From Chitinophaga pinensis (GTDB taxonomy: Bacteria; Bacteroidota; Bacteroidia; Chitinophagales; Chitinophagaceae), in NCBI GenBank assembly GCA_945866165.1, contig CAMBGO010000053.1, positions 1 to 12,311 of the forward strand: a stretch of 12,311 bases of DNA, written 5' to 3'. This document shows positions 6,164 through 12,311 of the stretch, piece by piece. Made by a program: the position numbers and the translations under genes. Position 1 is the first letter of the stretch; each line of letters begins with the position of its first letter. Under the pieces are notes generated by a model. The model was not told the origin of the DNA. It was given only the letters and a program-made list of their open reading frames with translations, and ran no database searches.

Positions 6164-6175
6164 TGACTTTTGTCA
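6164..6175. promoter_or_regulatory. Crp/Fnr-type operator TGAC-TTTT-GTCA
   Basis: TGACTTTTGTCA is a perfect palindrome of the TGA-N6-TCA type. With its flanks, TATGA-N6-TCACA, it differs from the classical CRP site at one position. Its centre (6169.5) is about 40-41 bp upstream of the start of transcription predicted from the -7 box at 6133-6140, the class II activator position. The regulator itself is not in the window. Confidence 0.5.
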
Positions 6176-6187
6176 CAGACCTGAGAG

Positions 6188-6219
6188 TTGAAATAATTAC
6201 CACTAAAATGGTATTTCAA
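6188..6219. promoter_or_regulatory. Bulged inverted repeat upstream of the CBM9/DUF5916 gene
   Basis: TTGAAAT (6188-6194) pairs with ATTTCAA (6213-6219), and ACCA (6199-6202) pairs with TGGT (6209-6212), leaving a 4-nt bulge and a 6-nt loop. The inner part alone reads TACCA-N6-TGGTA. It lies about 20 nt upstream of the start codon, in the shared intergenic region of two divergent units, so either an operator or a leader hairpin is possible. Confidence 0.35.
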
Positions 6220-6239
6220 TAAACGATATTGTATTTTTA

Positions 6240-8471
6240 ATGCTTATGAAATTTGTTAGGGGTCTTTTTATCGGAATGGTGTTTCTTTTTATTGCATTGG
6301 AGCTTTCGGCACAATCATCAATAAACCAATTCCGTAATATGCTTGATACATCCTATTTCACCAGGAAAAAAGTGGATGAAATAAAAATTGATGGAATACT
6401 TGAAGAAAAAACATGGCAGGCTGCACAAAAAGCAAGCAATTTTATGCAGAATTTCCCTGTTGACACCCTTTTAAGTAAAGCAAAGACTGAAGTTGCAGTT
6501 TCTTATGATGATAAGTACCTGTATGTATCTGCCAAAGTTTATAATTCCAAAAAAAACCAACGGTATGTTACCCCTTCGCTAAAAAGAGATTTTAGGGGAG
6601 AAGCAAATGATGCAGTGGTTGTTAGCATCGATCCATTTATGGATAGGACAAATTCATTTTCATTTGGAATAAATCCGTTTGGCGTACAACGTGAAGGACT
6701 GGTAGTAAATGGAGGTACTGTGAGTGACGACCTCAGTCTTTCTTGGGATAATAAATGGCTTGGTGAATCGAAAATTTATGAGGATTTCTGGACCATGGAA
6801 ATGGCAATCCCGCTAAATACGCTCAGATTCAAAAATGGATCAAAAAAATGGCTGATTAATTTTTATAGAATTGATAGCTATAATGCTGAACGATCCAGCT
6901 GGGCGAGGATTCCAAACCAATATGCCATGATTTCGCTTGGCTTTTCAAAACCATTGGAATTTGAAGAACCAATAGAGAAAAAAGGAGCGAATATTTCATT
7001 GATTCCTTACACATCACCCACATTCACAAGAAAGCCAATAGGAGGACCAGGTTCAAAAAACTTTACTACAAAGTCTCAATTGAATTTTGGAGGAGATGCA
7101 AAAATTGGAATTGGCTCATCACTTAATCTTGACCTTACCGTCAATCCAGATTTTTCACAAGTAGAAGTTGACAACCAAGTAACCAACTTAGACAGGTTCG
7201 AAATTCTTTTCCCAGAAAAAAGACAATTCTTTCTTGAGAATGGTGACCTCTTCGCCAACTTTGGAACTGATGGAATCAGGCCATTCTTTTCAAGAAGAAT
7301 TGGAATAACAAGAGATCAAAGTACTGGACAAAATATTCAAAATAAAATTGATGGTGGATTAAGGTTAAGTGGTAAAATAAACAACAACCTTCGAATTGGA
7401 TTGATGAATATGCAAACAGCAGCCATTGATTCAATCAATGAACCCGCCAATAATTTTACAGTTGTTTCACTTCAACAAAAGGTATTCTCACGATCGAATA
7501 TAGGAGTGATATTTACAAACAAAGATGCTGTCGGTTCATCAGATTACAACAGGGTTGGTGGTGTTGATTATAATTTAGCCTCAAAGAATAACGTATGGAA
7601 TGGTAAGATCTTTATGATGAAATCTTTTGATCCCACTAACAACCAGAACAATGCTGCATGGGGTGTAAATATGATTTTTAATAAAAGAAGATTTGAATCC
7701 AAAAATACCTATGGACTGGTCGAGAAAAACTTCAATCCGGAAGTCGGGTTTCTCAGACGATCAGGATATCAGCGCCTGACAGGTATTAGCATGCTGAAAT
7801 ACTATCCAAAAAATTCAAATATCAACAGACATGGTCCTGGTATAGATTATGATTTCACATCGTTCCCAGGAATAGGTATAACAGATTATGATATGAACCT
7901 GGTGTATGCATTACAGTTCAAGAACAATGTCCTTTTGCAGGCACAATTTAGAAAAAACTACACTAAGTTACTTGCCGATTTTGATCCGACCAATACAAAT
8001 GGACTAAAGCTTAAGGCAAATACAGCTTATACATACTATTCTTTTATTGGAATGTTGACCACGGATTTCAGAAAAAAACTTGCAGCAAAGTTACAGACAA
8101 GATCAGGAGAATATTTTAATGGCACAAGGCTTAACCTCGATGGAGAAGTAACATATAGAATTCAACCTTATGGAAGTATATCAAGTGTGTTTTCTTTCAA
8201 TCACTTGAATTTTCCTGCTCCTTATAAGAGCACGGACTTGTTATTAATAGGACCAAAGATTGATCTAACATTCTCACGATCAGTATTTCTGTCAGCACTA
8301 TTTCAATATAATAATCAGATTAATAATATTAATACGAACATTCGTTTTCAATGGAGGTTCGCACCTGTGTCTGATCTCTTCCTTGTATATACTGATAATT
8401 GTTTTGCTGATTCATTCATTTCAAAAGGAAGCGCATTGGTTCTCAAAGCGACCTATTGGCTTAATTTATGA
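6240..8471 (+). CDS. CBM9-like / DUF5916 outer-membrane beta-barrel protein
   Basis: The 743-residue protein has a signal peptide ending near LSAQ (residue 25). The second Met (M3, at 6246, MKFVRG...) is an equally good start. Residues about 44-235 form a carbohydrate-binding-module-9-like sandwich: VDEIKIDGILEEKTW opens it, with SYDDKYLYVSAKVYN and FWTMEMAIPLNTLRF further on. The rest, from about residue 245, is rich in alternating aromatic and polar strands with GGDAKIGIGSSLNLDLTVNPDFSQVEVD, the DUF5916 hallmark, and ends in an aromatic-rich strand (KATYWLNL) as outer-membrane barrels do. Members are widespread in Bacteroidota and of unsettled function; binding or uptake of glycans or peptides at the surface is inferred. 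It is transcribed alone, divergent from the DUF2892 operon. No hairpin terminator is seen in the 67 nt before arsR. Confidence 0.88.
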   Translation: MLMKFVRGLFIGMVFLFIALELSAQSSINQFRNMLDTSYFTRKKVDEIKIDGILEEKTWQAAQKASNFMQNFPVDTLLSKAKTEVAVSYDDKYLYVSAKVYNSKKNQRYVTPSLKRDFRGEANDAVVVSIDPFMDRTNSFSFGINPFGVQREGLVVNGGTVSDDLSLSWDNKWLGESKIYEDFWTMEMAIPLNTLRFKNGSKKWLINFYRIDSYNAERSSWARIPNQYAMISLGFSKPLEFEEPIEKKGANISLIPYTSPTFTRKPIGGPGSKNFTTKSQLNFGGDAKIGIGSSLNLDLTVNPDFSQVEVDNQVTNLDRFEILFPEKRQFFLENGDLFANFGTDGIRPFFSRRIGITRDQSTGQNIQNKIDGGLRLSGKINNNLRIGLMNMQTAAIDSINEPANNFTVVSLQQKVFSRSNIGVIFTNKDAVGSSDYNRVGGVDYNLASKNNVWNGKIFMMKSFDPTNNQNNAAWGVNMIFNKRRFESKNTYGLVEKNFNPEVGFLRRSGYQRLTGISMLKYYPKNSNINRHGPGIDYDFTSFPGIGITDYDMNLVYALQFKNNVLLQAQFRKNYTKLLADFDPTNTNGLKLKANTAYTYYSFIGMLTTDFRKKLAAKLQTRSGEYFNGTRLNLDGEVTYRIQPYGSISSVFSFNHLNFPAPYKSTDLLLIGPKIDLTFSRSVFLSALFQYNNQINNINTNIRFQWRFAPVSDLFLVYTDNCFADSFISKGSALVLKATYWLNL

Positions 8472-8502
8472 TTTCGATCACACCCAATCTAAACAAATTT
8501 GT

Positions 8503-8532
8503 TTTGCAATTTAAATATTAATCGTAATTTTA
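8503..8532 (+). promoter_or_regulatory. Promoter of the arsRMC operon
   Basis: TTTG at 8503-8506 and TAATTTTA at 8525-8532 (one mismatch to TAnnTTTG) are separated by 18 nt. Transcription would start near 8536, only about 3 nt before the arsR ATG, so the mRNA may be nearly leaderless. The -7 box lies inside the palindromic operator, which would allow direct repression by ArsR. Confidence 0.5.
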
Positions 8533-8540
8533 CGATTAAT
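8517..8540. promoter_or_regulatory. ArsR operator: perfect 11-2-11 palindrome
   Basis: ATTAATCGTAA, two bases, TTACGATTAAT: a perfect inverted repeat of 24 nt in total, with the conserved-looking core CGTAATTTTACG. It covers the -7 region and the first two bases of the arsR start codon (8539-8541). Such an imperfect-free dyad directly before an ArsR/SmtB gene is the expected dimer-binding site for autorepression. Confidence 0.8.
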
Positions 8541-8868
8541 GAAAAACGAACTAATATCTCTTTATACTAAAAAGGAAGAGGAAATTGCAAAGTACGCAAA
8601 GGCGCTCGGACATCCTGCTCGGGTTGCGATCATCAATTTATTATTAAAAAAACAGTCCTGCATTTGTGGTGATATTGTTGATGAACTACCACTTTCACAA
8701 AGCACTGTTTCACAACACCTCAAAGAGTTAAAAGAAGCAGGTTTAATAAAAGGCGAAATTTCAGGAGTTAAGACTTGTTATTGTATTGATATGAAATCAT
8801 TTCAAAAAGCTTCAACATTATTTAACGAATTACTTAATAATACTTTTCAACCCAACAAATGTTGTTGA
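8539..8868 (+). CDS. arsR: ArsR/SmtB-family arsenic-responsive repressor
   Basis: The protein has 109 residues with a winged helix-turn-helix: ALGHPARVAIINLL (residues 22-35), the recognition helix SQSTVSQHLKELKEAG (53-68), and the wing ending in GVKTCYCID. Cys41 and Cys43 (SCICGDIV) sit in the helix where classic ArsR proteins bind As(III) or Sb(III). Further Cys pairs at 80/82 (wing) and 108/109 (C-terminal end) could add or alter metalloid ligands. It should repress its own operon by binding the palindrome at 8517-8540 and release on binding trivalent arsenic. The next gene, arsM, starts 14 nt after its stop, or overlaps it by 10 nt if the upstream ATG is used. The arsenic role is supported by arsM and arsC downstream. 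Confidence 0.93.
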   Translation: MKNELISLYTKKEEEIAKYAKALGHPARVAIINLLLKKQSCICGDIVDELPLSQSTVSQHLKELKEAGLIKGEISGVKTCYCIDMKSFQKASTLFNELLNNTFQPNKCC

Positions 8869-8882
8869 CAAAACCTAACAGA

Positions 8883-9722
8883 ATGAACAACGAAAATCAA
8901 TTAAAGGAATTAGTAAAACAGAAATACAGTGAAATAGCATTGCAGGATAAGGAAACAAATCAGTCTTCCTGCTGCGGTGCAGGAGGTTGCAGTACTGAAG
9001 TGTATAATATCATGAGTGATGATTACACTCAATTGGAGGGATATAATCCAGATGCAGATCTAGGACTGGGATGTGGACTACCGACTGAATTCGCAAAGAT
9101 AAAAGAAGGTGATGTGGTGGTCGACCTAGGTTCAGGTGCAGGTAATGATTGTTTTGTTGCCAGAAAACAAACAGGTGCTTTAGGTAAAGTAATTGGTATT
9201 GATTTCACACCAGCAATGATCGACAAAGCAAGACAAAATGCAGATAAACTTGGATTCAACAATGTTGAATTCAGACAGGGCGACATTGAAAACATGCCAC
9301 TCACCTCAAACGTCGCCGATGTTGTGATAAGCAATTGTGTTTTAAACCTAGTGCCAAATAAAACTGCAGTAATAAATGAAATTTTTAGGGTACTCAAACC
9401 TGGAGGTCACTTCAGTATTTCAGATGTTGTACTAATTGGAAATCTTCCTGACAAAATAAAAAATGCTGCTGAAATGTATGCTGGATGCGTTGCAGGTGCA
9501 ATTCAAAAACAAGTATACTTAGAGCTCATTGAAATAAATGGATTTAAACATATTACAATACAAAAGGAAAAGCCGATCATCATTCCGGATGATATCCTAT
9601 CAAATTATCTGACTTCGGATGAAATATTGAATTTCAAAAATAGTGATGCTGGTATTTTTTCAATATCTGTTTATGCTGAGAAGCCGATCACAGCATGTAC
9701 TCCAGGTGGTGGATGTTGCTAA
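8883..9722 (+). CDS. arsM: Arsenite S-adenosylmethionine methyltransferase
   Basis: From the ATG at 8883 the enzyme has 279 residues. The SAM-binding motif DLGSGAGND is at 81-89, followed by GIDFTPAMI (105-113) and the post-motif LKPGGHFSISDV (171-182). Three cysteines match the As(III)-binding set of characterised ArsM enzymes: Cys64 (GLGCGLP), Cys152 (ISNCVLNL) and Cys202 (YAGCVAGA). Two more clusters are visible, SCCGAGGC near residue 30 and a C-terminal GGGCC. It methylates arsenite stepwise to mono- and dimethylated forms in the cytoplasm, which can leave as volatile species. An ATG at 8859 overlapping the end of arsR would add 8 residues (MLLTKPNR); I prefer 8883 because it gives the usual MNNENQLKE-type opening. 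arsC follows 16 nt later. Confidence 0.94.
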   Translation: MNNENQLKELVKQKYSEIALQDKETNQSSCCGAGGCSTEVYNIMSDDYTQLEGYNPDADLGLGCGLPTEFAKIKEGDVVVDLGSGAGNDCFVARKQTGALGKVIGIDFTPAMIDKARQNADKLGFNNVEFRQGDIENMPLTSNVADVVISNCVLNLVPNKTAVINEIFRVLKPGGHFSISDVVLIGNLPDKIKNAAEMYAGCVAGAIQKQVYLELIEINGFKHITIQKEKPIIIPDDILSNYLTSDEILNFKNSDAGIFSISVYAEKPITACTPGGGCC

Positions 9723-9738
9723 ATAATAAATAACTAAA

Positions 9739-10167
9739 ATGAAAAATATTTTGGTGTTGTGCACAGGCAATAGCTGCAGAAGTCAGATTGCCAATGGATA
9801 CCTTGAAAAATTCACTGAAGGCGAAGCCAACGTTTATTCAGCCGGTGTTGAAACCCATGGAGTAAATCCAAGGGCGATCAAAACCATGAATGATGATGGG
9901 ATTGATATTACTAACTATACATCAAACAATGTATCAGAATATGCAGAAATAGCATTCGACTACATTATAACAGTTTGCGACAACGCAAAAGAAAGATGCC
10001 CTTATATTCCTGGAAATACAAAACGCTTTCACTATAATTTTCCAGATCCTGCAAAAGCAACAGGTAACGAAGAAGAGATCATGAAACAATTTGCTGATGT
10101 GAGAATCATGATCAAAGAATATTGTGCAGCATGGGTGATGGAACAAGGCTTGAGCAAGAAAATCTAG
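9739..10167 (+). CDS. arsC: Arsenate reductase, thioredoxin-coupled (low-Mr phosphatase fold)
   Basis: The 142-residue protein has the phosphatase-like P-loop CTGNSCRS at residues 8-15, with nucleophile Cys8 and Arg14. The redox pair Cys80 and Cys87 lies in VCDNAKERCP, with the same 7-residue spacing as Cys82/Cys89 of plasmid pI258 ArsC. Asp103 in FPDP is the expected general acid. This set identifies the thioredoxin-linked class, which reduces arsenate to arsenite through a Cys8-Cys80-Cys87 relay, and not the glutaredoxin-linked E. coli class or a true tyrosine phosphatase. It is the last gene of the arsRMC operon. Its stop lies 1 nt from the stop of the convergent ketoacyl synthase gene, so no separate terminator fits between them. 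Confidence 0.94.
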   Translation: MKNILVLCTGNSCRSQIANGYLEKFTEGEANVYSAGVETHGVNPRAIKTMNDDGIDITNYTSNNVSEYAEIAFDYIITVCDNAKERCPYIPGNTKRFHYNFPDPAKATGNEEEIMKQFADVRIMIKEYCAAWVMEQGLSKKI

Positions 10168-10168
10168 A

Positions 10169-11239
10169 TCACATCCTATATGCTACAGCATTGATATTCA
10201 TACCAGCACCTACAGAAGCAAACAATACTACATCACCAGTATTCAATTCATGACCTTCCTGTTTTCCACGCAATACCAAATCAAGCAATGTGGGAACGGT
10301 TGCCACTGAACTATTACCTAGCCATTGAATAGACATGGGCATAATATTAGCTGGAGGAGTTGTATTATATAATTTATATAATTTTTTCATCATGGCATCA
10401 TCCATTTTCTCATTGGCCTGATGAATAAAAACTTTTTTAAGTGAATCAATGCCAACGCCTGTCTTATCGATGCAATCTTTCATTGCAGCAGGAACCGCCG
10501 TTACAGCATATTCATACACCTTTCTTCCTTTCATTTTAATATAACGCACATCAGGATCACTTTCTGGTTTATATGAACATCCCATATTAATATAGTATGC
10601 CTCGTCAACACAATGTGACTGAACACTTGCACCAATAATACCTGCACCATTATCACCGGTTTCTTTATACTCTAGAATACAACAACCTGCACCATCAGAA
10701 AAAATCATGCTATCGCGATCATGGGGATCAATAATGCGTGAAAGGGATTCAGCACCTATTACCAAAGCCTTGCTTGCAATACCTGCCTTGAAAAATGCAT
10801 CTGCTTGTATAAGACCTTGTACCCAACCAGGACAACCAAACAAAATATCATAGGCGATACAAGAGGGATTTTTTATTCCTAGTAAATGCTTTACGCGACT
10901 CGCAAGCGCAGGAATAGCATCACATTGTATTGAATCTTTCACTATATCCCCGAAATTATGGGCAAAGATGATTTGATCAATGGTCTCTGGGTCAACACCA
11001 CTCATAGCAATCGCTTCTTTTGCTGCAAGGGCAGCCATATCTGAAGTATTCATGCTGTCTTCTGCATACCGGCGTTCTTCTATACCAGTAATTGCCTTGA
11101 ACTTTTCAACAATGGTTTCATTCGGAAGATCAATCACTTCACCTTGTTCACTATAGAATTCAGAAGACAAAAAATCTTTATTTGATCTAATGCTGCTCGG
11201 TATAAAACATCCTGTGCCAGTTATTACGGATCTCTTCAT
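10169..11239 (-). CDS. 3-oxoacyl-ACP synthase III (FabH/KAS III) family protein
   Basis: The 356-residue thiolase-fold enzyme carries the KAS III triad: Cys136 (ILFGCPGWVQG), His273 (FIHQAN) and Asn309 (LGNSSV). Additional family marks are ITGIEERRY (50-58) and MIFSDGAG (178-185). It is about 35-40 residues longer than FabH of E. coli (317), mostly through an N-terminal segment (about 20-48, with FYSEQGEVIDLPNE). This long type is common in Bacteroidota; some relatives (DarB) make dialkylresorcinols for flexirubin-type pigments, but no other pigment gene is here. It may join acyl-thioesters in fatty acid or secondary lipid synthesis; housekeeping FabH is less likely because of the size. It has its own well-matched promoter just upstream and is convergent with arsC. 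Confidence 0.88.
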   Translation of the reverse strand: MKRSVITGTGCFIPSSIRSNKDFLSSEFYSEQGEVIDLPNETIVEKFKAITGIEERRYAEDSMNTSDMAALAAKEAIAMSGVDPETIDQIIFAHNFGDIVKDSIQCDAIPALASRVKHLLGIKNPSCIAYDILFGCPGWVQGLIQADAFFKAGIASKALVIGAESLSRIIDPHDRDSMIFSDGAGCCILEYKETGDNGAGIIGASVQSHCVDEAYYINMGCSYKPESDPDVRYIKMKGRKVYEYAVTAVPAAMKDCIDKTGVGIDSLKKVFIHQANEKMDDAMMKKLYKLYNTTPPANIMPMSIQWLGNSSVATVPTLLDLVLRGKQEGHELNTGDVVLFASVGAGMNINAVAYRM

Positions 11240-11253
11240 GCCTCAAATTTGCA

Positions 11254-11286
11254 CAAATATATCGAAATCATCATATACAAGACAAA
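11254..11286 (-). promoter_or_regulatory. Promoter of the KAS III-like gene
   Basis: On the minus strand TTTG (11286-11283) and TATATTTG (11261-11254), an exact TAnnTTTG match, are separated by 21 nt, close to the Bacteroidota spacing. Transcription would start near 11250, about 10 nt before the ATG at 11239. The -33 box lies inside a heptamer repeat. Confidence 0.6.
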
Positions 11287-11311
11287 AGACGTAAGATATA
11301 AGACTTAAGAA
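11277..11311. repeat. Degenerate heptanucleotide tandem repeat (five units)
   Basis: Five consecutive 7-nt units read ACAAGAC, AAAAGAC, GTAAGAT, ATAAGAC and TTAAGAA. The core AAGA is kept in every unit with an exact period of 7. The repeat lies upstream of the KAS III-like gene and overlaps its predicted -33 element. Confidence 0.6.
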
Positions 11312-11347
11312 ATAGGCTTAAAGTTGATCAATGGGACTATAAATTCA

Positions 11348-12016
11348 TCAATCAGTTTGATCCTTTTTAAATTTTAAATATGAAAATCCGGTTGGAACTG
11401 CTACCATCAATGTCATGATTATGAAAAAGCTAATTGCGGCTGCTTCAGCGGGAAGAATGAATCCAGTGATAACCTGAAGTGCTCCGCCAACCATCCACCA
11501 TTTACCTGCCATCTTGTGTGTGGCTTTCCAATTATCTGCACTCTCTAATGTCCAAGGCAAACGCAATCCAACAAAATAATTTGGACCGATAGATGGCATA
11601 AAATATCCGAATGCAATAAATAAACATCCCAACATCGAAAATAAATTCCTTATCAGGAAATTACCCGGTGCCACTGAAGACCTCACAATGATCATTCCAA
11701 GTGCGCTTAAAAAAATCACTATTAAAAATGCCAGCTTCTTGAAAAGCAGTTCATTTTCTTGTTTGTATTTCTTGGGGTCTATTGAGCTTAAATTTGATAT
11801 CATTAAAAATGTAAATAGTCCAGCTGCAAACAAAATAAAAGGACCCAAGAAAATAGAAGACTTCGATCCAAAACCATCAGGGTTTCCTTTTAAGTCGAAA
11901 TGAATTGGAATGGTATTAGGTAGATCATCATAAACAATTCCTGCATATATGATTGGTATTGAAAGCAATAATACCACCACAAGGATTTCAATAACTTTAT
12001 TTAATTGCCTGCTCAT
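11348..12016 (-). CDS. SdpI-family membrane protein with DUF1648 domain
   Basis: This is a 222-residue integral membrane protein with about six predicted helices (roughly 9-28, 55-74, 93-112, 122-142, 172-188 and 193-212). The first part, with LPNTIPIHFDLKGNPDGFGSK (32-52), is the DUF1648 signature. The later segment FVGLRLPWTLESADNWKATHKMAGKWW (148-174) is the SdpI signature. SdpI of Bacillus subtilis gives immunity to the SdpC toxin and relays its presence to the repressor SdpR. Most bacterial homologues lack a cognate toxin and have no proven role. No SdpC-like peptide and no SdpR-type regulator is adjacent here. The gene reads towards the KAS III gene with a 108-nt gap that contains that gene's own promoter, so they are probably separate units. 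Confidence 0.88.
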   Translation of the reverse strand: MSRQLNKVIEILVVVLLLSIPIIYAGIVYDDLPNTIPIHFDLKGNPDGFGSKSSIFLGPFILFAAGLFTFLMISNLSSIDPKKYKQENELLFKKLAFLIVIFLSALGMIIVRSSVAPGNFLIRNLFSMLGCLFIAFGYFMPSIGPNYFVGLRLPWTLESADNWKATHKMAGKWWMVGGALQVITGFILPAEAAAISFFIIMTLMVAVPTGFSYLKFKKDQTD

Positions 12017-12037
12017 GATAGATGTATATTTAAATTG

Positions 12038-12065
12038 AAATTATCTTGAATTGTAATGATAATTT
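12038..12065. promoter_or_regulatory. Inverted repeat upstream of the SdpI-family gene
   Basis: AAATTATC (12038-12045) and GATAATTT (12058-12065) are perfect 8-nt inverted arms separated by 12 nt, 21 nt upstream of the ATG at 12016. The position suits an operator. The region is very AT-rich, so chance is a real alternative. Confidence 0.3.
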
Positions 12066-12162
12066 AAAAAAGCCTATATATTATTTGTAATCTATGTATT
12101 TTGACTAATTCTCTTTAATATTATTTACTACTTTTAATATGAATATTATTTAATCCAAGATT

Positions 12163-12311
12163 ATGAAATATAAAATTCTTGCAATTATATTTTTTTTGAT
12201 TAGCTTGATCACCTACGGTCAAGAGTTTTCAGTAACCTACCCATCATCATTGGGTAATAAAGTGTTAGACGGCAGATTACTGGTAATGCTTTCTAAAAAA
12301 TCTACAGGAGA
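12163..12311 (+). CDS. Secreted protein, N-terminal fragment (possible alpha/beta-hydrolase esterase)
   Basis: The frame is open from the ATG at 12163 to the window edge, 49 codons and 2 nt, so only the start is seen. Residues 1-19 form a signal peptide (MKYKILAIIFFLISLITYG) followed by QEFSVTYPSSLG and DGRLLVMLSKKS. The FxVxYP...DGRLLLxLS pattern resembles the N-terminal Ig-like segment of some secreted Bacteroidota esterases that I recall, but this is too short for a firm family call. The export signal and reading frame are well supported. It is divergent from the SdpI-family gene; a weak TACTTTTA at 12129-12136 is the nearest approach to a -7 box. Confidence 0.6.
   Translation, partial: MKYKILAIIFFLISLITYGQEFSVTYPSSLGNKVLDGRLLVMLSKKSTG

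Noticed and set aside
6232..6239. TATTTTTA as -7 box of the CBM9/DUF5916 gene
   Set aside because: It would place the start of transcription at or after the first ATG, has no -33 partner, and lies in AT-rich sequence where such matches are expected by chance.
5380..10167. Thioredoxin gene as part of the arsenic resistance locus
   Set aside because: ArsC here does need a thioredoxin, but the trx gene is on the other strand, about 4 kb away, in a different operon and without a CGTAATTTTACG operator.
12100..12136. Promoter for the right-edge gene (TTTG at 12100, TACTTTTA at 12129)
   Set aside because: The spacer of 25 nt is too long and the -7 box is imperfect in a very AT-rich stretch; kept only as a remark.

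Overview
The window looks like chromosomal DNA of a low-GC member of the Bacteroidota, probably close to Chitinophagales. Several families here are ones I associate with that phylum: the CBM9-like/DUF5916 outer-membrane protein, DUF6132, DUF2892, a long ketoacyl synthase III, and an arsenite methyltransferase with terminal Cys-Cys. Start codons sit behind A-rich stretches rather than clear Shine-Dalgarno sites, and matches to the Bacteroidota promoter (TTTG ... TAnnTTTG) occur upstream of several genes. I see no tRNA, rRNA, transposase, phage gene or CRISPR array. Assignments rest on motif recognition and recalled family features, not on database searches.

Left part (1-3854, minus strand). 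A two-gene unit encodes a secreted PIG-L/LmbE-type deacetylase and a beta-propeller lipoprotein (sialidase/GH43-like) that runs off the left edge. The frame of the lipoprotein is open over the whole first 1.1 kb. Upstream, behind a strong hairpin terminator, lies only the C-terminal stub of an amidohydrolase, cut off exactly at a GC-rich palindrome. A second palindrome sharing the same flank follows, and then an unusual exported, enlarged relative of glutamate racemase.

Middle part (4009-8471). A YHS-domain lipoprotein and a zinc alcohol dehydrogenase form a plus-strand pair. It converges, across a 10-bp stem hairpin, on a minus-strand operon of two small membrane proteins (DUF2892, DUF6132) and a thioredoxin. 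The promoter of that operon has a -7 box, no -33 box, and a Crp/Fnr-like palindrome at about -41, which is the arrangement of an activator-dependent promoter. Divergent from it is a 743-residue CBM9-like/DUF5916 predicted outer-membrane barrel.

Right part (8517-12311). A compact arsenic operon, arsR-arsM-arsC, begins with a perfect 24-nt palindrome that overlaps the arsR start codon. ArsC is of the thioredoxin-coupled type and yields arsenite; ArsM would methylate it; ArsR would de-repress the operon on binding trivalent arsenic. No arsenite efflux gene is present in the window. The operon meets a convergent ketoacyl-ACP synthase III-like gene with a 1-nt gap. Behind that gene are a heptanucleotide repeat, an SdpI-family membrane protein gene, and the first 49 codons of a secreted protein that runs off the right edge.
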